A DNA stretch of 64,000 bases from Malachius bipustulatus (GCA_910589415.1 OU342630.1:83572186-83636185), one strand, 5' to 3'; counted from the stretch's first letter, positions 11,917 to 24,130 are shown. Notes: generated by a model from the letters alone, not told the origin. Numbers and translations: made by a program.

Positions 11917-12537
11917 CTGAGAAAAATTGGATACATTAGAAGACGTGTATGAAGTTTCATAAGGTGCTGAATAAGAATGCGACTTTTGAGATGACGTGAA
12001 ATCACTTTCACGTTGAACTGAAGATTGGTAAGGCTGAGGAGAAGAAGTGTATGTATTCTGAGACTGTTGATATGGCTGAGGAGGAGATGTGTATGTATTC
12101 TGAGATTGTTGATAAGGCTGAGGAGGAGATGTGTATGTATTCTGAGATTGTTGATAAGGCTGAGGAGGAGATGTGTATGTATTTTGAGACTGCTGATATG
12201 GCTGAGGAGGAGACGTGTATGTATTCTGAGATGGTGCAGAATACGAAAATGGCTTATTAGAGGACGCAAATGCACTGCTGGGTGATGGTGAATAGCAATA
12301 TGGTTGTTTAGATGGTGTAAATGCCCTTTCACGAGGAGCAGAATAAGAAGGGGTTTGCTGTCGTTTCTGCTCTTGCGGTTGCTGAAATTGCTCCTCTAAG
12401 TATCGCTGATGTTGCTGCTGGAAGTATTGCTGTGGATGCAGCTGCGTTGGTTGTTGTGGCTGTTCTTGATTTCCAGTTGGCAAGCATGAGGGCAGACGGG
12501 CCACCCAGGGAGAGTCACTGCCAGAACGTACACCTTG
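11917..12537 (-). CDS. Q/P/Y/S-rich exon with a 14-residue tandem repeat
   Basis: On the minus strand the acceptor ...TTTCAG precedes a 621-nt open block that ends CAG before the donor GTAATT, phase 0 in and out. The product starts QGVRSGSDSPWVARLPSC, then becomes glutamine-rich. It then carries five copies of a 14-residue unit, QNTYTSPPQPYQQS with small variations (a 42-bp DNA repeat at about 12030-12240), and a recurring YSAP motif. There is no globular domain, signal peptide or membrane segment. It looks like a disordered linker in a scaffold or cytoskeletal protein. A muscle PDZ-LIM (Zasp-like) linker is one idea from the overall style, but nothing in the sequence proves it. It continues the exon chain from 12660-12979. 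Confidence 0.75.
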
Positions 12538-12659
12538 CTGAAATGTTAAAATTTGGTACTCATAAGTATTTATATGTACTTACATGTTAAAATGATTATT
12601 TTTCATCAATAAAATTATTATGCAAATAATAATCAATAGGTAATACTTGTACAGCCTAC

Positions 12660-12979
12660 CTGTTTGGTTGAACTCTGCATGACCTTCTCGTAACTGTAGC
12701 TGCTGCTAGTTGCTCCCGGTAACGAGGTACGCTCCTGACGGATTGATTCGCTGAGTTCGCTGTCCTTTTCCGCGTAGGTGTCCAAGTCAGAGATAATCTC
12801 CTTGAGCGTATTCTTAATCTTCTCCTCCTTGATCTCCGGAGATCCTGCTCTCTGACCGCCGCGTGTTGTGCTTGAAGAAGAATAAGTAGATGACGAATCT
12901 ACATGGGGATGTAGTGGTTGCGTTGATTGTTGAGGTAACGGGCGAGTTGTTGATTGAGTTTGTGACTGAGAAGTTGACT
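12660..12979 (-). CDS. Internal exon of the minus-strand gene (helical/Ser-rich)
   Basis: The acceptor CTTCCAG and donor GTAGGC bound a 320-nt open block on the minus strand. It takes up the phase 1 exit of the exon at 13486-14413 and leaves at phase 0. The product is S/T/Q-rich at first (SQSQTQSTTRPLPQQ). It is followed by a charged, probably helical stretch containing IKEEKIKNTLKEIISDLD, then SLPGATSSSYSYEKVMQ. The third-position composition is GC-richer than the surroundings, as expected for real coding DNA. The family was not recognised. Confidence 0.75.
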
Positions 12980-13485
12980 CTGGAAGTTTATTTAGATTAT
13001 AAAATTATTAGTCAATTGAAAACGTTAGTTGAAATATTGGCATCTCACTTAATATCTTATTAATAATGTCTTTTCAGAGAGCGGCATCTTATAAAAGTGG
13101 TTGTGACTACTTATTTTCATTCCCTAAGGGTGATTTTTCAAACGGGGAATACTTATCAGCAATTAGACCAATGAAAAATACAAACTTAAAAAAATTTTAA
13201 TTTATTTTCATGTTGTTCTGGCAATTTAGAGGTAATCACCGCTCGCAACAGTAGCATTCCATTGTGAGTGAGCAAGCGAAAAAACTTACCAAATGCATAT
13301 ATTTTTTTTAATTTTCTTTGATTCAGGATCTGCAGCAATTGCATTTGCTAAATCTCTGTCGTTATTTTGGAAACTTGTAAGTATGTAACTTTAATTTTTT
13401 AAATGGTACCTATTTCAATTTGGTTATAAATGATCGGCACATAGAGCGTTTTAATAGCATATGAAATATTCTTTAGAAATCCTAC
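12980..13485. other. Intron of the minus-strand gene
   Basis: This lies between the acceptor at 12980 and the donor at 13485 (minus strand). It is AT-rich, with no repeat or ORF that I can support. Confidence 0.6.
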
Positions 13486-14413
13486 CTGTTTTAGTTTGAC
13501 TGCTGCAGGTATAGGCATCTTCTCTAACAGTTTTTTCGTTGCATTCTGTTTTTTGGTCATTTGGTTGTTCGTTGGTTTTCTCAACACCTGGAGGAGAAGA
13601 TAATCGTGCCGCTATCTGTTTGGCAATTTCAAATGACTTTGGCGGCTCGAAAGGCTTTAACGGTTCAAAAGGCTTCAAAGGCTCAAATGGCTTAATAGGT
13701 TCAGTTTGTTTACTTTCTGCAGCTGGTTCACATGTAGAATTTACTTTCTCAGCAACACTATTGTTGACAGTTACTGAGCTGTTTTGACTTTCTGCGCTCT
13801 GTTTTGTTGTAAGACTCTCAGTCACAGGTTCTTTTACAGCTGCTTTTTCTGTTTGGTTGTCATTACTTTTAACTATCGAGTTTGCAGTAATATTTTCATC
13901 TTGCTTACTAGTGCTGTGTATTTCTTTTACTTCAGGTTTGACTTCTGGTTTAATTTCAGGTTGTATTTCTGGTTTTGTTTCCACATCTTTATTGATAGCA
14001 TTATTTTGTTTCTCAACATTATCAACAACTGTAGTATCAGATTTTACAACTGACTTTATTTCAGTTTCTTTGATCTGATCTTCTGTTTTTGATACTTCTT
14101 TTTCTGGTTCGATCTTTTCTGTTTGCTTTTCAACAGATTTTACAGTTGTTGACTTATTGTCAGACGTGTCGTCATTCCCTGGCTTATTGTTATCGACCTT
14201 TTCTTCTTGAGTCGCGGATTCAGAATTCAATCCGTTTTGCTCGACTTTTGAAGTGGTTTCGGTTTCATCAGCTTTTGTATCCTCTTGAATTTTATCTTTT
14301 ACTTCACCGTTTTCACTTGTATTGGAAGAAACTATTGCAGTTGTTTTATTAGTTTGTTTGTCACTTGCAGGTGATGGAGTATCTGAGGCTTCTGTTGCAG
14401 AGTCTTCTTCATC
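13486..14413 (-). CDS. Large K/E/T-rich exon of the minus-strand gene
   Basis: On the minus strand, acceptor TTTCTCTAG and donor GTAGGA bound a 928-nt open block that enters at phase 0 and leaves at phase 1. The product starts DEEDSATEASDTPSPASDK and is strongly K/E/T/S-rich and probably disordered. It has short degenerate repeats: PEIQPEIKPEVKPEVK around 13925-13975, and FEPLKPFEPLKPFEPPK around 13640-13700. There is a conserved-looking IAKQIAARLSSPPG near the end. There are no cysteines in pairs and no transmembrane segment. It joins in phase to the exon at 24131-24347 upstream and to 12660-12979 downstream, and is skipped if the terminal exon at 19485-19718 is used. Confidence 0.75.
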
Positions 14414-14839
14414 CTAGAGAAATTAAGTAAGGTGAAATTAAGCAGACATTTAATTGTAAAAATTGATTGAAGAAATGCTCGGCTAGTCAATCTACAAAGT
14501 AGATAGCGCTTGGTCTTAGCCAACAATTCAGTAGAAGTCAAGGAATAACTAGATGGATATATTTTTCAAATTTTGTCAACACGACCACATTATGTCTACT
14601 ATACACTTTATTTGTACATTTTGAGATATATAAATCACCCACATCCGAAAAACCTTCAAGGTTCTGGCTAAGAGAGGCACTTACCAAAAATTCAGCTTCC
14701 CTTTAATCAGCGCTTCCTTCCTCCTGAACATCATAAGAATTATATGGCTTGTGTAGGACCAGAACTGGTCGGTTGGAGAATCAAATTTCAGCACACCTTT
14801 TGAAAGAAAAACCATACCCTTTCTCACCTGAACGTTAAC

Positions 14840-15110
14840 GTTTCCTAATATTTTCAGAATATTTTATTAGAGTTTGTATCTATTTTTCTTAAATATTTCA
14901 AGAATACAAGTTTGGAAATTTCCCACAAAACCGTGTGTCCTAAATTGATCTGGTGATATATAAAACTGAACCTTGGATTTTATTTCTCCTTTGGACTACT
15001 TTAGATAAATATTTACTAAGGAAGCATCAATTGTACATCAGTAGCATCAGTAGGGTCTCATAGGGTGTAAACCCTTAATAAAAATTTGGCGCCCAACAAA
15101 AACACCCACA
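14840..15110 (+). mobile_element. Possible Ty3/gypsy-type LTR end plus primer-binding site
   Basis: TGGCGCCCAAC at about 15089 matches the start of the primer-binding sequence commonly found after insect gypsy-class LTRs. It is preceded by a TATA-like ATATATAAAA near 14960 and an AATAAAAATT tail near 15078. No second LTR, gag or pol was found nearby, so if real it is a remnant. The left boundary is a guess. Confidence 0.3.
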
Positions 15111-16984
15111 GACCAACCTGTAAAAAATTTCCTCAAACTAAAAAATGTCGTCCTATTACATTGATTTAACACAGTCACTCCTGACGGACTTTCTTCCGTG
15201 ACTCATGACGGACTCGTGGGCTCCCTTCATTTTGCCTTTCGTTCAGTGAGCAAGAACAGTGCGGACAACGAAGTTTGGGTAATCAGTCGTGGTGTTTTCT
15301 ACGCAGCCTTATTCTATAAGGCCCAGTACGGCCAAGGAAGATCGTTGTTGTAGTTTGTAGAATATCTTTTACGCGGTTGGTCGGGATATTCGTTATTAAA
15401 TATCTTCAAATTTAATCACATCTGTACCAATACAATAACATTTTGTACCAGAATACCTTGTTCTGGGCTTAAAATAGGTACAAAATCTGCTTTGAACTTT
15501 GACGAACAGCAAAAATCACGAAGAAGTAGAATGGTTTTGAGCTAAAATCATTGCAGATTCATCTTGCTTAACAAGGGGCTTGCATATTTGAGGCATCGAA
15601 TTGTATTTTGGGTTTTAAGTACCAAAAATTACCCGAGGATTGTTTTTCCAGATTTTAAATAACTAATTAATTAACTTCTCTAAAGTAATCTAGCCAGTCT
15701 GATCGCTTATAATATGACTACAGTGGACGTAAGGGTAGCAGGTCAATCAACGTCGAAGAAATTTATTTAGTCGCCAGGAAGTTCCATCAAGTGTTCAAGA
15801 AAACCACCTTCTTAAATTACCGGTTAGAACAGATTGATTCAGGCAACTTGAGTTATTAAACTGCAGCTATTGTCACGATCACGACCAATTTCAAGAATTT
15901 TTTGAGAGAAGAAAGAAAAGTGTAATTTTTTTCTAGATAAGTTTAGTCTGTTAAGCTTTATCCGTATCCTCCTTACTTATCGTTGCACTAACTCCTAAAC
16001 ACTGGTCTCAAAGGCTGGAATGGTGTGTTGAACAAAACCAATGGGCTAAAGAGCGGCGTCATGTCTCCATGCTCATGAGGGACGTAAAAGAGTTAGGCGC
16101 TTTACGGAAAGTAATATACCTACCATCGAATGTTCATTTAAAACACTGTAACAGGCGATTGATTCTGTTTATGTTGCAAATATGTTGCAGCGTGTTTGTC
16201 TTGCATAGGTTGCTCACTACCTTTATTTTCCAAGAAACACTGCCTTCTTGGAGTCGTTTTAATATTTCAAGGGTGTCTATACAGTTATAATACAGACGCT
16301 AATATTGACATGTTTCTAAGCCTACAGGATTTCTTGATTTGTCTTCAGTGAAACATTATGATGGCGACATGATGGGAACAAATTTAGGACAAATACGTGA
16401 CTCCTAACAAATTATAGGGGATGGGCGGTTAACTTTTGAAGAGATCTGACATTTTCGGTAAGAGGAAGACCATTGAATGAGTATGTCCCGTTGAGACAAT
16501 AAGTAGTGTCGAGAAGATAATAGAGGATGAACGTATTTTTAATTTTCAGTTCGAGTTCCTCTTAGCCCTGTAAAAATTGACACTAAAAAATGCTAATCGA
16601 AAAGTTTGATGTACCTAGTTCTGTTCTTTTGGTATGTTGTATGGACCAGTTAGGGTTAAGTGATCATAAATTTCGAAAATTGACAATTTTAAGTTTTGCT
16701 CCCATCCGGAGGAAAATATTGGCAAAATCGCTCCTCCTATGGGAAAAGTAACTGAAAATAAAGTTGTAGTTCGTCTAATTTGCTTTCGTAAGGAACCTGC
16801 GAGACTATCAGTTCACTCACAATCTTGAAGAAACGAAAAGAATAAATAAAAATTAATTTTGGAGGAATCAAGACAAAAGGCATAAAATCATGTAAAAAGG
16901 ATTTTTTAACTTGCTGGATAGGTTAGCTCGATTTTCTTAAGGTTCATCATCACGATCTTCCTCTGGTTAGGGACATTCTTCCTC

Positions 16985-17820
16985 AGGTTTGTCACGTTCC
17001 TCAGGTTTATGTCCAGCTCGCAAGCAAGTACACGCCCCCCTGCATCTCTTATTCCATTTGTAGGCTGTGATTTTGAGCAGCTGTGGTGGTGCTGGCTCTT
17101 TGAACCTCAGATCGCCTACAAGAACCTCAAGTCTAAAGAGCAACCAGACACTTTTCGCCAGCTCTCGAAATACTCCAATGAGTTGAATCTGTTAGGAGGA
17201 AGATGGCAGTCAGATCTACTAAGTGCTGCCTCTTCTGAATTTCCTTTTCTCTGACAGAAAAGCGCAGAGGTGGTGCTACAACCAGTAAAAGCGTGAAGAA
17301 ACGCATACAGCTTGTTTGAACTCACTTCCTCTCACTTCTGACACGTCCATGTTTCTGTAAGCGCAAATTGTTGTCACTGTCTTCGAGAGATAATGCAAAT
17401 CATAGATGTTGAATCAGGCGTTCTTTGTTTCAATCATTCGACAACATTTTCTCCTGGGGTACTGTAATGATCGTATAGGAGTCAAAAACATTTTGCTGGA
17501 AGAAGCAATTCGTCCAAACCCCTCTGCAGATTTTGTACTCTGATTGGAACCCTCCTGTGGGTACCCGTCGAATATCAATCAATACCATACTGACACATTC
17601 CTGACAAAGTGGCTAAACATGTACCTGAGGTAGACACAATCGCCCTCATAGATTTTTTTATTTGCCAAATGACAGTATGCAGGAGATATCCTTCATCCAC
17701 CATTACATAATATGTGTTGGCATTGAGAGAGACTGTGAGTGAACTTTTAGTCTGACACTTCATTGTTTGCTTTAATATCTTGCTCCGGACGGGAGCAAAA
17801 TTTCTAGGAAAATTTACCAT
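16985..17820 (-). pseudogene. Decayed repeat-encoded protein (HAxTGCxTTSA family)
   Basis: On the minus strand, order and spacing match a multi-copy arthropod protein family that I know only from its motifs. A VDEGYLLHTVIW block lies around 17690, FLHAFTGCSTTSALF around 17270, and a C-terminal PPQLLKITAYKWNKRCRGAC tail near 17060. Several frameshifts and stops separate these blocks, so no intact product remains. Other copies usually encode long proteins of unknown or transposon-related function. It lies in an intron of the minus-strand host gene. Confidence 0.5.
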
Positions 17821-19484
17821 CTTTTAAGGGCCATAGTTTGGTTCCTATAGAGTTTTATAATGGTTTGGTTTAAATTATTACAAATTTCATTAACTTTAAA
17901 AATGTTGTATTTGTCAAAAAACAGATAGCTTATGACTTTTAGAGCAAACATTGAAAATAGTCCCCAATTTTTGCCTTTTTTTTTCATGGTGTGCAGCGAG
18001 GACAAGTTTTCCGCAGTTTCAAATTTGGATTCACACCACCCTAACTTTTTAATATTAATTTCTAATGGGCCATATGTTACAGTTTTGATTTTATTAAAAT
18101 TTATTGGTATTTAGATCATAATTCTGATTACGGACTACCCGGCCTGTAATAAATGTTCCTTACCTTTGGCCGTTTTTCGGTATTAGCTGAATGTAACTTA
18201 TAATTTTCCAGATATTGAGAAAACTGTTATCGTTTTTGAAGCATTCGTAATGCATTTGAAAAAAATATTTCGAACAACACTATCACTTAATACAATTAAT
18301 TTACTAAAATTATAATAATTGACGGAATAAGTATATTAATACAAATAATAAAATTTATACAATATTGTCTAGTTAATAATCCAAATTTAAATTTTTATAG
18401 AAAATAAGTTTTTCCTCTTTTGAAAGAATGCTTCAAGGACACTTTTAAGGATTTAAAGGTAAACTGAAGCTTCAAAACGTTATAAGCTTTAAAATGTGCT
18501 TGAAAGCTATATAGAACTGAGCGCATTCAGCGCAATAACATAACATTTTGAAGCTCAGTGGTCTGAAAATAAATGAAACTAGAATAATTGAAAACTATGC
18601 TTTATTTCAAATATCATTCATACAGCAAGCAAATGTAGCAGTAATAAAAACAATCCAAATTCTATTTTGTTGAAAAAATGCATTTATGCAAAAAGCGTCA
18701 GTTCTATATAACTTTGTAAGCAGTTGTAAAAATATTCACTCATTTATCTTGTCTTTTCTTTAACGGTATATCACATTCTGAATACTATTTAATACATCTA
18801 TCTAATTATTATAAGTCTCTCAAAAATCAAAACCCCTCAAAAAAGTTTCAAAAAATATTATCAAAAATCTTTCAAATGTAATGTGGTGACAAGAAAAGTG
18901 AAAATGTGATATGTGAAAAAATGATGTGATCATAAAAAATGAGTGAAATGAGCGCGACAATAAAATAACATAAAAAGATGACATATATTTTTGAAATTAT
19001 TTTTCTTCGACTTCCAAACATTTAGGCACGTATAACAACAGCAAAAGCTCCATCACTTCCAAAATTATATAAATTAGATGAGAAATATTCAAAAATAATA
19101 TCATTATATCTTCCAATATATACATTTGACCTAGATTTGTCAAAATTATAGCTCCCGTTTTACTGGTACATTTTATAATAAAATTCTAAAAATGTTAGTT
19201 GATAAACTATTTATTGAAATGTTGCCAAAAAAGATTAACATTGTCGTTTTTACTTCAAGTAAAAACATATTTCATAGTAATTTGAATTTGTGCGATTGAA
19301 GCTGGAAAATCCGACTAGCTTTAAGGAGTAATTAGTGTTTCTTATTGTTACTGTTAAAAATTGTAAGAGCATTCCTAGAAATTCATGGACTAGTCGACTA
19401 ATATCGTTATATTTTATATTATAATACTTTAGAGTAAATGATTGATAAGTCACAGCGTCGAAAAATAATTTCACAGAGTTACAG

Positions 19485-19718
19485 TTAGCCTTCGATTTCA
19501 TATTGTTCGAATTCTTCACTAGAGAAGCTCTGAGACGACGAGAACTCGGTTTTGGTTACCTTGCGATTTTCTGAGACCTCTTTGTATTCCTTTTGCATAA
19601 CATTTTGACTTGCTTGGCTGGTCGCTTGTCTATTTTCTTCTACTAGTGATTTGTTCTCTGTACTCTGGAACTCGGCTTTCTTCTCGTGTGTTTTTTTATG
19701 TCCTAAGTCTTGAGATTT
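19485..19718 (-). CDS. Alternative C-terminal exon of the minus-strand gene
   Basis: The acceptor ATTTTACAG at 19719-19727 (minus strand) opens a 234-nt block that ends in a TAA stop. It gives 77 residues starting KSQDLGHKKTHEKK and ending SSEEFEQYEIEG. It is rich in K, E, Q and S with no globular motif. It enters at phase 0, as does the exon at 13486-14413, so the upstream exon at 24131-24347 could splice to either. I read it as an alternative terminal exon giving a short isoform. Confidence 0.65.
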   Translation of the reverse strand, partial: KSQDLGHKKTHEKKAEFQSTENKSLVEENRQATSQASQNVMQKEYKEVSENRKVTKTEFSSSQSFSSEEFEQYEIEG

Positions 19719-19727
19719 CTGTAAAAT

Positions 19728-21080
19728 AAACCAAAAAAGAAATTATAATCCATTAACGAAACAAATTTAAAGGAGTAAAATAGTGAATGTAGATTTTATC
19801 TCACGTCATGGATATAAATAATTGACAAGAATAAAAATTTCTAAGAATTGAACATTTTCTAGTTAGGTAATCTAAAATTTCTGCTCTTACTAAGATCTAT
19901 TGACGACCAAAATATGCCCTGTTTAAAAATTAATTGGAACGATTAGTTTAAATTGTAGGTACAAAGACTAAAGACTACCGGGATAGTATGAAGATAAATC
20001 TCAATACTAGTTACATGTAGCGGTATCTATCAATCAGGTGGTTGACGTTTTAACGCACCTTTTAATTGGCAGTTACTACCTCTGCCAGGAAAACCGTTTC
20101 GCTCATTAATATTGCAAATACAGTGTGACGATTTAGGAACTGCAAAGTGACTCAAGAAATCAGGAAACATTAATGACCAACAAAACTCATAGTTTCAAGA
20201 TTTCAGGATAATAATCGGAACTGTTCTGGTAAAAATAGTGGAATAAACTAATAGGCTGTTGATCTAGTTCCTCTCCAAGAATGATAAATTTCTCTATCGC
20301 GCATCAACGCCATCAAGCGTAGAAAATACAAGTTAAAAAAAATGCATTAGTGTAAGATGCGAGTACTTAAGAGGCATCCAGTAAGTTATGACAAATCCTT
20401 CGAGAGCAAATAGTCCCGCAATGTTTCAAGAAGATGGTCTACGCTTCTTGTGTGTGACTATTACAATTTGTGTGATCGAAACATCAACTCTTATTATGAC
20501 AGCGCTCATAAAGTCTGGGCTTTTACATGAGATAGACAGGGTGACGCTGGGGATGAAGCTTGGGGACCGAAATTAATAAGAGAAGACAAAAAGACATCTG
20601 CAGGAGTCGCCGATTTGCAGAGTAAGATGCTTGAAAGACCTAGAACAAACGAGGTGAATGCATGGCATGTAGCTGGTAAACGATTTTCAGACAGCTCAAA
20701 AAAGGCTTTCGTAGAGGCAAATATGGCTTTCTTTGTTAAGGAGTGATTCCTTCGGCTCAATTAAGAACAACGTACCAAATATTAATGGAATATGTTTACT
20801 GGAAATGCAAAAAGCTCGATTGCCATGGTTTACACGTTAATTAAACAGTGGGAAGAGATCTATATCGGGATTCCATGTTTAAAGTGGAACAAAAAGAAAA
20901 TGGAAAAATTGATGTATAGACACATCGGTACTGAAGAGGCTAAAGACATAGGTCAATACTGAACATCGTCAAAAAAAAAATTTTGACCAGGTCTCTATAT
21001 GTAGATCCATTGGCTCAAGGGATGTTTGAACTACCCTGGCGGCGTATTTCAATGGTCACTAAATATTGTTCAAGAATATC
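19728..21080. other. Intronic stretch, no supported gene
   Basis: Short open frames around 20390-20760 on both strands have no recognisable motif and no splice support. The region 20500-20950 is less AT-rich than its surroundings and could be a decayed repeat. Confidence 0.35.
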
Positions 21081-21085
21081 TAATA

Positions 21086-22889
21086 TACAGGTTGTCCCGT
21101 AATTAGCGTGCAATACTGAAACAGCAGATTCTATTTTCAAAAATATGAAAAAAAGTTCCTATAAAAATAGGTCGAGAAATGCTTTCTAAGGGGGCTACGG
21201 CCCCCGAAAGGGGAGCCCATGAAGATGGTTTTTATTTAATACCTCCGAACCCGTTCAAGATACAAAAGTGAAATTTTGGGAATTTTCAAACTTTTTATGG
21301 CCAATAAGATGCAATTACAAAAATTAAAAAATTTCCAGCAGGGGGGGTCAGACAGGTGAAGAGTGAGGTTAAAACCACCCTAACTTTTTTTTTATGTACC
21401 TCGTGCCATGATTTGATATCAGATTATGAAATGTTGGAGCTTTTTACACAAAAAAGGTCGTCTTGTTGAATTTCGATAACATGCACTGTTTTCGCTTAAA
21501 ATCGATTTGAAAAGTACCTTACATGGCATAAAAATTCATAAGGAAACACAACTAGAGAGAAATATTCAACGTAGACCATGAATCACGGGATGTAATAAGT
21601 GACAGGCTGTTTGGAAATTGTGTTTCACACTAATTAGGTAGAAGAAAAAGAAAATTTATTGAGTACTGTTTTGTAAAAATGGAACATTTCACTGACCAAG
21701 AGCTGGCTGACATGCACTTCGTGTATGGATTCTGCAATGGTCGTGCTCTGGCGGCTGAGCATGAATACCGACGACGATTTCCAAACCAAAGAACTCCTAG
21801 ACGTCAAATGTTCACCCGCATACCTGAACGTTTAACGGAAAACGGCAATTTTAGACGTGCTCGCGGTCAGGGGAGACCTCATCATAGGAATCATGCTGTT
21901 GAAAATTTTTGGTCCGACGAAAATCCGCGATTAGTATGACGGAAAAGCTTCCAACGTAGATTTTCGGTTAATTTATGGGCTGGAATAATAGGAGATCAAC
22001 TGATTGGTCCAATAGATCTCCCCAATCGCCTTAATGCGAATGGTTACGTGAACTTTCTCGAAAACAATCTCGGTGAACTATTGGCAAATTCCGTTGAATT
22101 TGAGAAACATGATGTGGTATCATCATGATGGGGCCCCAGCTCATTATGCGCGAAATACCAGACAATGGCTGAATGACAACTTTCCCGATCGGTGTATCGG
22201 TCGTAACGGGTCCATAGCTTTGCCAGCCCGATCTCCCGACTTAAACCCTCTAGACTTTTATTTTTGGAGGAATCTAAAAATCGAGCTAAAAATGTAGCTG
22301 CCAATGAAACTAAAAGGAACCAATTCCAAATTTACGTCGGGCCCGATTATGCGTTGACCAAAATGGAAATCATTTTGAGCAGTTGCTCAAGTAAAAAAAA
22401 ATTTACCTGAAATTTTTTCTCTGGTTGTGTTTCAATATGAATTTTTTTGTCATGTAAGGTAATTTTCAAATCGATTTTAAGCGAAAACAGTGCATGTTAT
22501 CGAAATTCAACAAGACGACCTTTTTTGTGTAAAAAGCTCCAACATTTCATAATCTGATATCAAATCATGGCACGAGGTATGTACAAAAAAAAGTTAGGGT
22601 GGTTTTAACCTCACTCTTCACCTGTCTGACCCCCCTGCTGGAAATTTTGTAATTTTTGCAATTGCATCTTATTGGCCATAAAAAGTTTGAAAATTCCCAA
22701 AATTTCACTTTTCTATCTTGAACGGGTTCGGAGGTATTAAATAAAAACCATCTTCATGGGCTCCCCTTTCGGGGGCCGTAGCCCCCTTAGAAAGCATTTC
22801 TCGACCTATTTTTATAGGAACTTTTTTTCATATTTTTGAAAATAGAATCTGCTGTTTCAGTACTGCACGCTAATTACGGGACACCTGTA
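21086..22889 (+). mobile_element. DUF4817/DDE DNA transposon with ~470-bp terminal inverted repeats
   Basis: The left end TACAGGTTGTCCCGTAATTA is matched by the right end TAATTACGGGACACCTGTA. The inverted similarity runs for about 470 bp (21086-21558 and 22419-22889) with few differences. TA is found at both flanks (21084-21085, 22890-22891). The interior carries a broken transposase in plus orientation. This is a Tc1/mariner-superfamily element of the DUF4817 type common in insects, recently enough inserted that its arms are still nearly identical. Confidence 0.88.
21679..22297 (+). pseudogene. Broken DUF4817-type transposase
   Basis: The N-terminus begins MEHFTDQELADMHFVYGFC and contains RFPNQRTPRRQMFTR, the helix-turn-helix block of DUF4817 transposases. 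It then jumps from RGQGRPHHRN directly to VENFWSDENPRL. About 100 residues are therefore missing, including the region that normally holds the first catalytic Asp. A TGA at 21937 interrupts the frame. The same frame then continues with VNLWAGIIGDQLIGP and LPNRLNANGYVNFLENN, followed by a frameshift near 22075. The second part in the next frame holds WYHHDGAPAHYARNTRQW (second Asp) and LPARSPDLNPLDFYFW (third acidic position). It is internally deleted, has a nonsense codon and is frameshifted, so it is inactive. Confidence 0.88.
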
Positions 22890-23190
22890 TATGTATCGCA
22901 TAGCCTATAAATTTCCATTAGCTAATAGCAGCAAGTCACTACGAGATGACGAAGAAATTCATCTGTACACTTTCATAGACCAAAGACCAAATCAGATGAC
23001 ATTCAAAATGGTTATCTAAGCACCTCGTTCGTTATATTTTATATGAATACTCTAATAAGACGTCTATTGCAGTTATCTAGTAAGAATATGCGCTTAACAA
23101 TCTTTCAGTCAATCACCGAACATGATTTTAAAATGTAAGGAAAATACAAAGTGTGAAAAGTTTACGTAAAATATTATAAATAGTTGAAAT

Positions 23191-23474
23191 AAAAAAAAAA
23201 AAAAATCGGTCACAATAGCCAAGCTGCTAGAGTTTCGGTCAAACGATCTCTAAAGTGCAGCATGACTTTGCTTGGTCAGTACTTAGATGGGTGACCAATT
23301 ATAGTGGTAAATAAAAAAGTTCCGTGACCGATCGTGCTCCGGGAGGTACGTTAAAAAGGGGGTCCCGGCTGCTTCACAGCAGTCGTTAGGTTACGTCAGA
23401 GGCCCTTGAGGCTACCTAAAAAACCTCTGACACTTGGGCTTTACCACAGCCATACGATATTTTTTTTTTTTTTT
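23191..23474 (+). mobile_element. 5S rRNA-derived SINE (SINE3-like) with 12-bp TSD
   Basis: CTTGGTCAGTACTTAGATGG followed by GTGACC (about 23271-23296) matches the internal control region and 3' half of 5S rRNA, with weaker 5S similarity back to about 23215. A non-5S body follows (CGTGCTCCGGGAGG, CGGCTGCTTCACAGCAGTCG, ACACTTGGGCTTTACCACAG). The element is bounded by an A run on the left and a T run on the right. It is flanked by the perfect duplication AATAGTTGAAAT (23179-23190 and 23475-23486). Confidence 0.85.
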
Positions 23475-23486
23475 AATAGTTGAAAT

Positions 23487-24130
23487 ATCAAATTTTGTCC
23501 AAAAATTGTTTAAGGTGAATTACCTACCAAAGGAAAAACTAATTTTGTTTCAAATTTTACAATAATTGTCACATACAAATTTATTATCATTAGAATAGAT
23601 AATAAATAGTGGAAAATCTATTCGATTCTACTATATTTTCATAATACTGCTTTCAAGCCGAAGAGCTAGAAAGTACTAAAAAAGTGTTCCATGGGTGGAG
23701 GATGACTATTTCAACTCCTGTGCGGACGGACATCTCATTTTCATAATAATTATGTAACTAGTTTTGAAAACATTCGCGATAAATGTCACGAAGCAAGCTT
23801 TCTGGCAATTAATTTTGATATTAAATAATTAAATAAAAAATTGAGAAAATTTATTGAAAACGGAAATTTTCAAGAGTCTGTAACTCTGCCATTTGTGAGT
23901 GTTTGTAAAAATGCTATAGATACATGTGGAATTAATTATTGACAAGCAGAATCATTCCGTGAATTTTCTGCTCATCATTTTCTGCACCCTATAGAAGTGC
24001 TCGTCTAAGGTTCCAGAAAATATTTGAGTTAAAGTTTTATCCCTTATTAAGTACTAAGTAATATTAGATATCGGTTTAAAAGAAGCAGAATTGTTATGTT
24101 TCGCTACTCGATAAAATTTTTGTAAATTAC
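23487..24130. other. Intron 3' of the exon at 24131-24347
   Basis: The region is AT-rich with no gene or clear repeat. The minus-strand donor GTAATT lies at its right edge. Confidence 0.5.

Larger units (their letters stand above)
14414..19484. other. Long intron with transposon remnants
   Basis: Apart from the LTR-like remnant (14840-15110) and the decayed repeat-encoded gene (16985-17820), I see no gene on either strand. 18400-19484 is very AT-rich. On the minus strand it would include the 3' UTR of the isoform ending at 19485, though I could not fix a poly(A) site. Confidence 0.45.

Noticed and set aside
12025..12332. Plus-strand and alternate-frame ORFs across the 42-bp repeat
   Set aside because: They are frame shadows of the minus-strand exon, which has splice sites and phase support; a 42-bp repeat opens all frames at once.
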